Part shown: in pieces, positions 1 to 61,034 of the stretch
Position numbering within the stretch: position 1 is the first letter of the stretch
Layout of the letters: the number at the start of each line of letters is the position of its first letter
Source: Schistocephalus solidus
Taxonomy: Eukaryota > Platyhelminthes > Cestoda > Diphyllobothriidea > Diphyllobothriidae
NCBI GenBank assembly: GCA_017591395.1
Contig: WEDG01011554.1
Location: forward strand, 1 to 64,000
Length of the DNA stretch: 64,000 nt
Direction of reading: 5' to 3'
Notes under the pieces: model-generated
What the model saw: the letters and a program-made list of their open reading frames with translations, nothing else
Told to the model about the DNA's origin: nothing
Database searches by the model: none
Position numbers and translations under genes: made by a program

Positions 1-149
1 TTCGTAGTCCGGCTTAAACAAATTGATTGTGCGATCTCAGTAAGGTCATTCTTCCTTCTAACAGAAGCGCTGCCTGGGGTTCGTTTTTCAAAAATAACTT
101 TTTAGAGGCTTTGGGTATGTTCTCAGGTCACAACTGGGGACTGCGTTGC

Positions 150-560
150 CTATTCGAAAGCTTTTTGTACGGTGAAAATTTCCCCATTCGTCAGGACTAC
201 ACTGGCATATTCATGAAGAAGAGCTAGATCGTGTGTCCCTCGTTCCTTCGGAATGCAGGAGGTGGATTCTCGAAACCCCCGCATTACGATATTTCGCTTA
301 CGACTTATGGGCGAGCTCCTGATTTCCTCGACTACGCTATGGTGGTACTTCACAGAGTTGGCGTTTCTCATGGATACTGGCACTTCAACGTGAGAGTGAT
401 TTTCGTCCGATATCCCGGTTCTAGGACTAACATTTTTGTATGCCATATTACCTTCGTCTTCAAAAACGCGTTCCTTGGGAGTGGTTGCATTTGATTCAGG
501 GAGCCCTCGAATAATGAGGCATTTATTTCTATCGGTTTCGATGTTATTTTCTACTGGTGT
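150..560 (-). pseudogene. LINE ORF1-like relic
   Basis: An open minus-strand stretch carries two related motifs about 75 codons apart. The first, near 492-530, reads RNKCLIIRGLPES; the second, near 261-299, reads KRNIVMRGFREST. Each is followed by a P-K-E-R. The same kind of motif (CIIVHGIRES) occurs in the ORF1 part of the CR1-like element at 36.3-36.5 kb. I therefore read this as the remains of a LINE ORF1 protein, possibly two copies fused. The upstream part of the open frame (beyond 590) is SINE sequence read through by chance, so this is not a host gene. The family assignment is inferred from motif resemblance only. Confidence 0.45.
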
Positions 561-587
561 GTCAAAATTTACTTGCACACACACACT

Positions 588-886
588 ATGGCAGTTCGAC
601 CGTCGATTTCGACGAGGTCCACCGTATGCTCCACACCAGGTGGTGCAGGGACGGTGACTTGCGCGTGAATTAGTTTTAAGTGATAGTAGCCTTGCGCTGC
701 AGCTACCGCACTCTCTCCTCCTCCCCCCACCTGAGTCCGGTGTCAAGACAGAGTCAAAGAAGACCGGAGATGGGAGAGGGCGCAGGTGGCTGGCGCGGCC
801 TAAAGCTGCCCCTAGGGCGTGCCACCAGATCCTGGCTCGGATCCCGCACGGAGTGGAGTGCCACTACAGGCCCATACACATCACGA
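588..886 (-). mobile_element. SINE-B copy (tRNA-derived repeat family)
   Basis: This is one copy of a dispersed family that I label SINE-B. Shared blocks, in minus orientation, include GGCAGTTCGACCGTCGATTT, then the TGACTTGCGCGTGAATTAG block, a CTCTCTCCTCCTCCC tract, a CACCTGAG..GGTGTCAAGAC block and AAGACCGGAGATGGGAGAGG. The same order of blocks recurs at 19.27-19.56 kb, and in reverse at 50.6-51.9 kb, where a tRNA-like head is present. A (CA)n tract follows immediately. Confidence 0.7.
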
Positions 887-889
887 CAG

Positions 890-912
890 CACACACACAC
901 ACACACACACAC
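890..912. repeat. (CA)n microsatellite
   Basis: A short uninterrupted CA dinucleotide tract lies just beyond the SINE-B copy. Confidence 0.9.
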
Positions 913-2048
913 ATTCTCGGTCTCTCTGCCCATCCTTCCACGAATTTAAAAATTATCTTAACGTAAGCATAGTTTTCTTGTGTAATATCTGACTGAATAT
1001 TAGTTTATGGAGTTCTTATATCGTTCTTATTTGGAGAAAAGTTTTCTCTTCATGGGCTTCGTTTGCTAAAGTATCCATTATTAAACATCAATTTTACACG
1101 GAATATTCTTACGGACAACTTATAGTGACAGTCACTTGGTAGTATAAATGCATGAATGTAACCTTTACGATCGTAGGTAGGTGCCTAACGGAAAAGGGAA
1201 ACCATATAAAAAGCGATGCACAGATAATCGGTTGCACGACTGACCATGAGAGTTTCTCAAAACAAGTAAAAGGAATATGGAATTGAAGTATACAAAGTTG
1301 CGCTGGAAGGAACAAAAATTACGCATTAAGATTTATTGAGTTTGGTTGATCTCGAAATTGGTCACTTTGACTTGTAGTGTCCAAGTCTATACACTTGAGT
1401 GAAGTCAACGTATTGATCTTGTCAGGAGGTAGTTTCATCCTCTTCAAAACCTGAATCACTTTAAGTCACTTAAAGGGTTGCCTTCAGGCTCTGATCCTAA
1501 TGTATGTATTATTGAACACACAAGCTAAAACCTATCCAACTTGAATTCATGAAAATCTGATTAATGATTTTGTGTTTTGAATGTTTATTGCAGTTGGTTA
1601 AGCAAACATATCAAAGGATGATAGGAAATTAATGAGTTTTTATTAATTATCTAACAAAAAGAACGGTACACAAGCACATATATAGATTGAGGATTGCATG
1701 GTTAGTCGTGCAAGAAGAACTGTGGTAAAAATGATACCAACGAGAATTCTGAAAACAAATGAAGACCAAAAAGTAAACTGGATTTTTCGGATATGCTGAT
1801 CAGATGCAGATCTATGCGTCTCAGTCTCGCGTTCTGTACACAGAGTCGTCACTCACTAATTAAAGTAAGAATGGGCGCTTCTGCTGTGTTTGGCTGTTAC
1901 AGACTTCGTTATTCGATCATGGTCCAGCTATAAATCTTGATATCCATCGGTTAAAATGAGGAAGAGTCCAATGAGCCCATTGGGCTCGTAGCTTTTACTT
2001 TCCTTGGTAAAGTGGTTGTGCTTGCAAGCTTTCGTTTCCGGTTGCAAG
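913..2048. other. Upstream region of eIF3G, no gene recognised
   Basis: This AT-rich stretch holds no ORF with recognisable similarity and no obvious repeat. The promoter and 5' untranslated region of eIF3G must lie in its last few hundred bases, but I see no convincing TATA box. The 60 bases before the start codon are pyrimidine-rich. Confidence 0.5.
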
Positions 2049-2065
2049 ATGTCTGCCGTGGGCGC
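2049..2065 (+). CDS. EIF3G: eIF3G coding exon 1 (17 nt)
   Basis: ATG at 2049 in a favourable AAG-ATG context is followed by four codons and two bases, then a consensus GTAAGT donor at 2066. It ends in phase 2. The next exon needs exactly phase 2 from its acceptor at 3147, giving the join M-S-A-V-G-A-N-G. No other nearby ATG and donor pair fits as well. The 1,082-bp intron that follows is the longest in the gene. Confidence 0.7.
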
Positions 2066-5000
2066 GTAAGTCCTCGTGTCCTCGATGTTTTATTGAAGCA
2101 GTTTATGCCCTTAGCGCGATAGCTTTGTCCGTTATCTTGATACCAACTTTATTTTTTAGTAGTAACCTATTTGCCATTGGAACTTGTACTTGTTCTGTCG
2201 CTATCTGGAATCATGATATCGATTGTAGATGCAAAATACCAACAATTTTTCGGTTCCATGAAATTTTATGTACACCATGTAGGTTGTTTCAACGGTCTGT
2301 TAAGTTTTCCGAAAGAACCGGATGTATTATGTATTCATCGCCTGATCAAGCTCTTTACTCCTTTAAGCATCGGTGGTAAGACTGTTCCCTAGATAACACT
2401 GTACTCATGTATTGCTAGCCTCCTTAACGCTCTTTTTTCAGTTCGTGGCTACTTTTTAGGTTGGTTAATTCGGTGCTTGCTAAGCAAATTAGTCGGTTCT
2501 CGACTGGCATCTGTGACATGCCTACCGCGGGCATATGTTTTGTTAGCTCTCGCGGGCGTCCCACGGTCTCATAAGAGGACTTATCGAGTGAATTAGGCTG
2601 TGAAGGGCTTCCGACAGATTGTCAAAGCCATAGCTAGTCAGCTAATTAGCTACATGCTCGGCAAAATGTGCCTTTAGTACACGGTCAGTGCCATTTTCAT
2701 CGGGACCTATGTCCTCTTATCACCCAGTATGAACAAGTCTGGAAACGATTGTTGTTTATAATTTGCCTTTATCTGTTTTTTTTTGTAGGAATAGAATGAA
2801 AAATAGCACCATCAAAACTTTGGGTGTAAATAATTAGTGCCAAGCTTCCTTGAAATCGTCCATGGTATTTGCCTACTCGTATAAGGTATTAATTGTGGGA
2901 GAAAATGTAAAGGTTGAGGCAATAAAAATCGAATTTGTTCCACACCAAACTAATACTGCGTAGGTCCGAAAACCTACCGAGGTGGATGGCGTACATTTCC
3001 TGAAAAACCAGCGATTGGTACTTCTCGGGTTGTTTCTCTTTGAAAAGACGTTATTTTCAATGTGAAAATTTTACCGGGTTTTAAATGCTTTGTTTACTTA
3101 CTTTTAAATTCGACTGCCTACCTATTTTCTAGTCTGACTTCGCTTAGAAATGGTTCTCTCCCTGCGGATGAGGTAATCTACGATAAGGAAAAAGGCACAA
3201 AGACTGTTATCTCCTATGTTGATGATGAAGATGAAGGCCAAATATACAAGGAGATCAAAGAGTATACCATCGAAACCATAAAAGTAGCCTCTTCAATTGC
3301 AAAGAGGCGTTTGTGGAAAAAGTTTGGGGAATCCAAAAACGATCCTCCCGGCCCTAATCCTGCAAATACTTACCCTGGAGAAATTGTTGAAATTCAATAT
3401 ATTCAGAACAAATTGGTACGTACTTTAGTTAGGGTCCTCTTTGCTATCAGGGCTTTATGCTAGGTAGCTTTTCTTTTTATTCTATCTTTCGCATTCAGTT
3501 GCTCCCTATTCCCAGATTTTTCTTACCGTGCACTTGGACAGCTTGCGTTGATGCGCTCCTCCGTTTTGCCTGTTGTATGAAGTTCTCTTCTCTTTAGTTT
3601 CCTTTTGGAAATTCGTCTAATCTGAGGGTGGTCCGATTATGCAGCTGTAACTCCGAGCTACTCATTTCATAAGCCATTTTTCTAGCTGTTACCCTTTACT
3701 TTTTGGTCGATCCGATTCGATGACGTGCTATCTTCGTCTCTTCCATGCGAAAACCGTGGATCTGTATCGCTTACGTTTAAATCGTCAATCAATCTTGTTA
3801 ATTTCCCTTGCTCATCTATTTAGTCTTTGATGAATTCTGTTTCTTCACAAAACAGGCGGAAGAAAGCGACCGTTTGGACAAAGACATTGCAAAACCAAAG
3901 CAAGCCGTCACCTGTCGTACCTGCAAGGGTGCTCATTTCTCTCATCAGTGTCCAAACAAGAGCGATCTTGAGGCAATTTTGGCTTTGCAGAGCAAATTTC
4001 AAGATCCTGCTGTCGCTGAAGCCGAGGAGAAAGCCAGAGTGGGTTTTATAGTAGTTACCCACAAAAGTATTATCTCCCAAACTTTTTAAAAGCCTTGTTG
4101 CAAAGTTTTCCCCTTTTTATTCCCATCATTCCCAACTTTTGAACTTCAGCTCGCAGCCGCTGGTCCACTTCCAGTCATTCCCGACGCTTCTAGCGGTCGT
4201 TACATCCCTCCGGCACTGCGCGCCGGTGCTGCTCCGATGGCATTGCCGACCCGAAAGCTCCTCGATGGCTACAGTATCCGTGTCACTAACTTGCCAGAAA
4301 ACACGAATGAGGACGATCTGCGCGACATTTTTAGTCGTTTTGGTCAAGTTATCCGCATCTATCCTGCGAAGAACAAAAAGACCCAGATGAACCGAGTAAG
4401 TTCCGAGTGGCAGACAGGGAGTATAACTGTTTGATATTTCCTATATAGCCTTCTCCGATCTGCTCAACTGTAGCTTAGTTGACTTTGCAGAAGCGATAAA
4501 GGCTTAAACCAAAAGACCGGACCTCAGAGTTCAGACAGGCAAGCAAGCTGTCTGAATGCCGGTTATCGGTGACATTCTGTTTTTTTTATCAGCATAATAT
4601 TGTAGACTCTAAATCTAGGGAACATCTTCCACCCTCCGATCTGACTATAATTGTATTCTTATTATAGCGTCACTTTTGTAGTTTTTGCAGCCTTCGTACT
4701 TTTTAATTCTCGAAGACATTCAGACAAGATCTTCACTTCAGCGCACAGGAACAGCTTATGTAATGCCAAGCTAGCTAGCTATCAAGTGTCACTGAAGTCT
4801 TTCGTAGGCCACTTGTCAGCACTTTTCTACCTGATTGCTACCTCCTGTTTCCTTTTTCATTAACCAGTGTTCGCGTCTATTAACCCCTTTCCTAAGGCTT
4901 AAGTGTTAACGGTCAGCGACAGTGAGCGGGGAATTCCGCTTGTTAAATTACCGACTAATGCGGCCGCCATGCAGTCCATAGTAAAATAACACATTCGATG

Positions 5001-5261
5001 GGAGAATGGCCTAGGTTGTGGGTGTGAAACACTGCTCCATTAAGGGCTACATTTAAGTTCGTTTGTCTTGAACTTGAGATAGTTGACTCAACTGGCCGAA
5101 ATTTATGTTCATTGTCTCCCCTGATTTCTTGATGCTGTCCTGTTTCCCAGGGCTTTGCATACATTTCCTATTTGACGGAAGAGGAGGCCTCACAGGCCAT
5201 TTACACCGCCGACGGTATGCGTTATGGCCACCTAATCCTCAAAGTCGACTGGGCTCAGTAA
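2049..5261 (+). CDS. EIF3G: Eukaryotic translation initiation factor 3 subunit G (five coding exons)
   Basis: eIF3g is an RNA-binding subunit of the eIF3 complex. It acts on the 40S ribosomal subunit in the cytoplasm during scanning and reinitiation. Joining 2049-2065, 3148-3415, 3856-4038, 4150-4395 and 5151-5261 gives 274 residues with every splice phase matching and GT/AG at each junction. Residues 62-66 read WKKFG and 71-76 DPPGPN, the conserved N-terminal region that in yeast and human contacts eIF3i. Residues 115-127 form the zinc knuckle C-x2-C-x3-H-x4-C. GRYIPPALR (172-180) matches the conserved linker before the RRM. The RRM starts at about 197, with RNP2 IRVTNL and RNP1 GFAYISY, and the protein ends LKVDWAQ. 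Human eIF3g is about 320 residues; the difference is mostly a shorter acidic N-terminus. The gene converges with the EGF gene on the opposite strand. The identity is secure; the 17-nt first exon and the exact C-terminus are predictions. Confidence 0.92.
3148..3415 (+). CDS. EIF3G: eIF3G exon 2, N-terminal eIF3i-binding region
   Basis: The acceptor is CGCTTAG at 3141-3147 and the donor is GTACGT at 3416. An alternative TTTCTAG acceptor ending at 3132 would add five residues in the same phase. The exon encodes residues 6-95, including an acidic stretch (VDDEDEG), a basic helix (AKRRLWKKFG) and DPPGPN. The open frame extends upstream of the acceptor with hydrophobic residues, but that part looks like intron read-through. 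Confidence 0.88.
3856..4038 (+). CDS. EIF3G: eIF3G exon 3, zinc knuckle
   Basis: The acceptor is CAAAACAG and the donor GTGGGT follows AGA at 4036-4038. The exon is 61 codons in phase 0 on both sides. It encodes CRTCKGAHFSHQC, the eIF3g zinc-binding motif, followed by an acidic, helical AEAEEKAR tail. Confidence 0.9.
4150..4395 (+). CDS. EIF3G: eIF3G exon 4, linker and first half of RRM
   Basis: The acceptor is GAACTTCAG and the donor GTAAGT starts at 4396. The exon is 82 codons, phase 0 on both sides. It holds GRYIPPALR and the first part of the RRM (RNP2 IRVTNL, helix NEDDLRDIF, strand GQVIRIY). Confidence 0.92.
5151..5261 (+). CDS. EIF3G: eIF3G exon 5, RRM end and stop codon
   Basis: A strong polypyrimidine tract and TTTCCCAG acceptor precede GGC. 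The exon encodes RNP1 GFAYISY, the second RRM helix and LKVDWAQ, then TAA at 5259-5261. The stop overlaps a consensus splice donor (CTCA followed by GTAAGT), so a longer C-terminus through one more exon cannot be excluded. The position matches where human eIF3g ends, so the stop is favoured. Confidence 0.88.
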   Translation, partial: GFAYISYLTEEEASQAIYTADGMRYGHLILKVDWAQ

Positions 5262-5430
5262 GTTTTCCTTTTGGATTTTATAAGTTCTACTTTTCCTCTA
5301 CCCACACTTCGATAAATGGATTATTTTATGACTTTTATGCATTTGCTTCCTTCACGAAGCTATTCTTACCTTAATTAACTAAAAGACTTCTATCAAGAGG
5401 TTTTATAGAAAGGCTGTGAAGGGTCTGTAA

Positions 5431-5436
5431 ATTAAA
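5431..5436 (+). promoter_or_regulatory. Possible poly(A) signal of eIF3G (ATTAAA)
   Basis: An ATTAAA hexamer lies 170 nt after the predicted stop codon. A canonical AATAAA follows at 5627-5632. Either could end the transcript; only the position supports this. Confidence 0.35.
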
Positions 5437-5626
5437 CAAAACTGACTATTTTAGTATCTGAATAATATCGGGCTTCCCCATCGAGCGTACCTGAACGGTT
5501 CATAATCATGGAATTCGATCGACCGTCTCCAACAGTCATTCTTATCAGGGTTGTTCATGGCCTCTTGATCAATGTTTCGCGGTCACGATGTTGGATATGC
5601 TGGGCTGGGGTGACGTCTTTGCTCGA

Positions 5627-5632
5627 AATAAA
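5627..5632 (+). promoter_or_regulatory. Possible poly(A) signal of eIF3G (AATAAA)
   Basis: This is a canonical AATAAA on the + strand, 366 nt downstream of the eIF3G stop and the first canonical hexamer after it. It is the better of the two candidates by sequence. Confidence 0.35.
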
Positions 5633-7380
5633 CCCCTTTTGCATGTTGTTCCAAGCTTTCGAACGTTTCGTTGGACCCTGTGTGGTGTCTATCGCCATGA
5701 GAATGCATCCTTTCAAGCCTGCTCTACTGTCGTGATGACATAAAACGACTGAATATTGGTTTCCAACCACCGCTGTCTGAAAACTCATTCGCCTGAAGTA
5801 TTTCAGATTTCGTCATGAAAAGATGCAGTTCATACTCATCGCCACACAACGACCATTCTAAACAGACGGCTTAAATATTTTGCTTGCGTTCTATGTCGGC
5901 TACCCCAGGTTTTCTGTGCTGTTTCTCTATATCTGACGTGTCCACCTCATTTGGGCCCAGGAAAGGAAAACGAACTCGAAACCCAACCTATTACAGCTCA
6001 TCAAAATATTAAATACTCCTAGGCCTGAATTATTCGGTTCTTGGCTCTGGAGAGAAAGTCAAGCTGACTGAATTAGCTGTCGCAGATAGTCGCGGATGGT
6101 GGCAAAATCCGTCGCATTTCCAAGAAGAGCCGGGTGAGCATGATAACTGCCGTATTAAGTGCACAGAATCTGCACCCCCGTGACCATCACATCTAGAACC
6201 GCGATCATAAGGGGAAGCCGACAGGCTACGTCGTTTAGTGAAAGCATCGTGCCGATGACGCTCCTGGCAGTACGAGTGATGAGGTGCATAAGCTACCAAG
6301 CGAATAGTGGGGAAAATTAGCCTGGCTACTCTTCTTATCTTTGCTGCTGCGATAACCAGCTCGTTCACATGTTTTTTTACCTTTGTCAACATGGTTTCGC
6401 TTCAATTTTATCGCGTGTATATTTGTATGCGCTTATCAAAACGTAAGACTTATGACCTTCTATTCCTTCCTTTAGACCGTCAAACACCTGAATATCTGGT
6501 GCTTTCTGATTCCCCTCCCCAGATCTTGTATGCCCCAATACTTTCTGTTAATAAATTACTGCATCCTCTCTTGGCGCATCACCGAAGGCCCTGCGGGGAC
6601 CCGTCTCGTTTTCATCCTTTTCGCTCTACGCCATTGCGTATTTTCACTCTATCCCATTCGCTGCTTCCGAGTCCTTGCAATACAGAGGTAACAGAACGAA
6701 CCAGAAAGTAATCTGCCTGTGTAGTATTCGAACATCCTTCTCATCTTTGATTCACATAGGAAGAGAGGAAAGCATAAACGGAAATGAGTACTGGACGGGA
6801 TTGGGTCAGAGAAAATTCGAACATAATCCTAGGGAGCTGGTTTGGGGATGCTCCCATAGGTACCGGTGGGGGGGGGCTCCAGGCACACACAAACGGAGGT
6901 CCTTTCCCATAATGTGGGCTTGTTGACAGGGTGGGGACGGTGTAGTCGTGATGCGAGGGTGATCTAATAGCGCCTCTGGCCTTTTGTCATTGCTCCTATC
7001 TGGTCAAGTAAAAATATGTGTATATACAGTGGGTGGGGGTAGGAGAGCAGGTGGCACAGTGGAGGGATTGTTGATAGAATGCGAGTGTTATTTTGACAGC
7101 TGTGGGGATGTGGTGGCAATAGAGTCCCCGCCTGACTGCACTAAGGCACTTTTTTGCAACTCCGGTTCGGGCTTCGACTGGCTTCCAGCCAAGCAATTGT
7201 CCGGTTAAGGTAGAGATGGAACAGGCTATAGTGTTCGACTAAATGGGGAGAGAGGGAGTGTCATGACTACTGGACAGATATGGTCATCGCGCAGTTGATT
7301 GGTTGATTTGTTGTGGGGATCTCTATGCTTCTCCCATGACGTCAGGTTGGGGCGATGACATTCTAAAACCGAAGGCAGGG
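5633..7380. other. Intergenic spacer between convergent genes
   Basis: No exon with recognisable similarity is seen. An open frame at 6307-6711 on + begins with a hydrophobic stretch resembling a signal peptide, but nothing supports it as a gene. The 6.8-7.2 kb part is G-rich with runs such as GGTGGGGGGGG near 6868. A weak tRNA B-box-like GGTTCGGGCTT occurs near 7160, probably an old SINE piece. Confidence 0.5.
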
Positions 7381-7387
7381 ACAGTAA

Positions 7388-7640
7388 TCGTGGAGTTGGG
7401 TATGACCGGCTGATGACACCTGATAAACCAAAAAAGGACATAACCGGCAGAACAAAAAGCCCGTCGCATAACGGGCTAGAGCGTTACACTTCTAACTAAC
7501 AGGTCGCGGGAGCAAGCCTCAGAGTGACGCAACACCTGGGATTGGGTGTGTCTGTTGACAGCTGATAAGCCGAAAATAGCCATTCCATTCTCCTCATCTT
7601 TGTCGGTAATGTCATTCTGCGCATCTGGCGACCTCGGGAA
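7388..7640 (+). mobile_element. SINE-A fragments (two, degraded)
   Basis: SINE-A is my label for a tRNA-derived family. Its body reads GGGTATGGCTGGCTGATGA.., AAGCCAGAAATGGCCATTCC.. and GTCTCCCTTGTCTTTGTCGG. A short piece with GAGTTGGGTATGACCGGCTG lies at 7391-7440. A longer copy follows at 7456-7640, with a decayed tRNA-like head (GCCCGTCGCATAACGGGCTAG) and the body block ATAGCCATTCCATTCTCCTC. Confidence 0.65.
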
Positions 7641-7874
7641 CCAGCGTCAATACCGTGAAGGACCCTGTGTGTTCAAGTTTGATCAAAGGAATGAAGGGGG
7701 ATTTCGATAAGTTTACTTGCGAAGTAAATCTTACTGTATACCACGTCTCAAACGTTCGATTGGTTTAAATTCACCGCATTTGTCTCGTCTCTTTTTGCCA
7801 GGAATTATTTACATTCCTATGGATGAGTAACCATATTCTGGAGTACTTCGCAGTAGCGTTAACTTAATAATAAA

Positions 7875-7880
7875 TTTAAT
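7875..7880 (-). promoter_or_regulatory. Possible poly(A) signal of the EGF gene (ATTAAA)
   Basis: A minus-strand ATTAAA lies 55 nt beyond an in-frame stop (7935) reached if the last visible EGF exon is not spliced. Together they would make a plausible 3' end. The alternative is that the exon splices at its good GTGAGT donor and the gene continues. Confidence 0.3.
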
Positions 7881-7934
7881 AAAACACTGCTCTTGCTGTA
7901 CATGCTTTTGTTCATGGCCTGTCGGCAGTCTCCC

Positions 7935-59141
<51,207 letters not shown>

Positions 59142-59149
59142 CTGTAGAA

Positions 59150-59600
59150 GTTTAAATCAAAAGCACATCAAAATTAATTTGGTCGCGCGCAAGTAGCTAG
59201 CAGTCATATGTTAGAGTCAACTTTTGGATCCTAAAAGGAACTTGACTGAAACTTTGAGTCTGACTCTCAGCGTTCGAGGTCAGGAACCACACGCCTTGGT
59301 GGCGCTCACTTCTTCTTCTATACGGAAGCCTTGGGCCTGGCCAAAACTTTGGAGTTTCATTTACTAGGATGGACTTCATATATGGTCATTATATTCATTT
59401 AAACAAGGTGTTACTGATTTTGACAGACATGTAATTAAGGATATTCTGAGACTTCGTAGATTGCCAGTAGAGTTGAGTAATAGCCTGCAAGTAATTAAAG
59501 GTGCATCAAGCGAGATAAAAAAATAAAGGCTAAAGTGAAATGCCTCTAGTTTCGGGCGCATATTGTTTCTTCTATAAAACACACAAATACCATTTACCGG
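59150..59600. other. Upstream of the first visible EGF exon, nothing recognised
   Basis: No further EGF exon, EMI domain or signal peptide could be read here on the minus strand. The intron presumably continues into the LINE-Z copies. Confidence 0.45.
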
Positions 59601-59611
59601 CGGATGCAAAC

Positions 59612-59860
59612 TGATAAGACAGTTCGGCCGTCGATTCCGATGATGCCCACCGAATGTCTGGAGACGGTGATTTACGCACGAATTCGGCTATATTGATAGT
59701 AGACTTGTACAGCGTCTACCGCAGGTTCTATCCTCCCTCACTCACCCGTGCCGCTATCGAGACAAAGGCAAGAAGACCGAGGATGGAATCGGACACTGCT
59801 AGTTGGTGGACTGTAAGCCTGCGCCTAGGCTTACCACCACACTACTACGTGTGGTATTTT
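59612..59860 (-). mobile_element. SINE-B copy (diverged)
   Basis: AGTTCGGCCGTCGATTCCGA, GGTGATTTACGCACGAATTC, ATCCTCCCTCACTCACCCGT and AAGAAGACCGAGGATGGAAT follow the SINE-B order in reverse. It abuts the left end of LINE-Z copy 2. Confidence 0.7.
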
Positions 59861-59894
59861 TTATGGGTGCACATCCCAAATAACGTGTGCCGTG

Positions 59895-60755
59895 CCCTCT
59901 ACCATCTCCCACGCCACCATCGATCGACTGTCTGATATCAACAGCGACCTTGATCTCCCACCCTATCTCCAAGAAACCGTCTCTTCGCTGACGACTGCGC
60001 ACTCAATGCAACGACAGATGAGGAAATGCAAAGGAGCATGGATCTCTTCGCTGCCGCCTGTGACAACTTTGGACTTCGCATCAACACTGAGAAAACGGTT
60101 GTGATGCATCAGCCGCCGCCCAATACCATCTACACCGCAGCTCATATCAATTTCAATGGCGCACAACTGCAATCTGTGGATACCTTCACGCACCTAGGCA
60201 GCAATCTCTCCCACAGTACCAGAGTTGACGATAAGATCACCCGTCGGATCGCCACAACCAGCCAAGCCTTTGGACGCATGTAGAACGTGGTCTGGAATCG
60301 ACACAGTCTCCACCTCAGCACCAGACTCAAGATGTACAAAGCATTCATATTGCCGAAGCTGCTGTATGGAGCGTAGACGTGAACGATCTACCAAAAGCAG
60401 ACGCGGAATCTCAACCACTTCCACCTCAGGTGCCTCCGCAGAATACTAAAGCTGACATGGAAAGACAGGATCCCGGACACAGAAAGTGTTTGGAACGAAC
60501 AGGCCTTCTCAGCATCTACGCTCAGCTGAAACAACTGCAACTGCAGTGGAGCGGCCACCTTGTGAGGAACGACGAACGACTACTCGAAACGAATCTTCTA
60601 TGGAGATATCGCCACGGGTTCTCCTCGACAAGGGGGTTAAATACGACGCTAGAAGAACACTCTGAAGACCTCCCTGAAGCATCTGCAGATCAATCCGGCG
60701 ACATGGGAGGACCACACCTGGAACCAACTGGCCTGGAGAAGGACGGTGAAGACAG
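59895..60755 (+). pseudogene. LINE-Z copy 2, internally deleted RT
   Basis: It starts within the IDRLSDINSDLDLPPYLQET region and jumps directly into the F-A-D-D region (TCTTCGCTGACGACTGCGCA, near 59980). The RT segment between is deleted. Then come [52 protein letters not shown], stops near 60283 and 60375, and QLQWSGHLVRNDERL. It ends at a GTGAAGACAGGGGTGGCTCC join to SINE-B sequence. The zinc fingers are missing. Confidence 0.82.
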
Positions 60756-60968
60756 GGGTGGCTCCAGCCGCGCCAACCACCTGCACCCTCTCCCACCTCC
60801 GGTCTTCTTGACTCTGTGATGACAACAAGCTCAGGTAAGGAGGAGGAAAGAGTGCAGCGCAAGTCTACTATTACCTTAAACTAAATCACGCGTAAGTCAC
60901 CGTCCCTGCACCACCCTTCCGTGGAGCCTGCGGTGGACATCGTCGGACTACTACGGTCGAAATTTCGT
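60756..60968 (+). mobile_element. SINE-B copy
   Basis: CGCCAACCACCTGCACCCTC, CTCCGGTCTTCTTGACTCTG, AGTGCAGCGCAAGTCTACTA and CATCGTCGGACTACTACGGT follow the family order. It sits between LINE-Z copies 2 and 3. Confidence 0.8.
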
Positions 60969-61034
60969 GTGTGTGTGTGGAGGGGGCGTAGGGGGTACTA
61001 GTTATGGTTAGTACCACACAGACAGCATTTGGTC

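Noticed and set aside
3062..3147. In-frame upstream extension of eIF3G exon 2 starting with a Met
   Set aside because: It encodes a hydrophobic stretch unlike any eIF3g, and a phase-matched short exon with a proper start exists at 2049.
6307..6711. 134-codon ORF with a signal-peptide-like start
   Set aside because: No domain, repeat or splice evidence; the hydrophobic start is short and the rest is low-similarity sequence between convergent genes.
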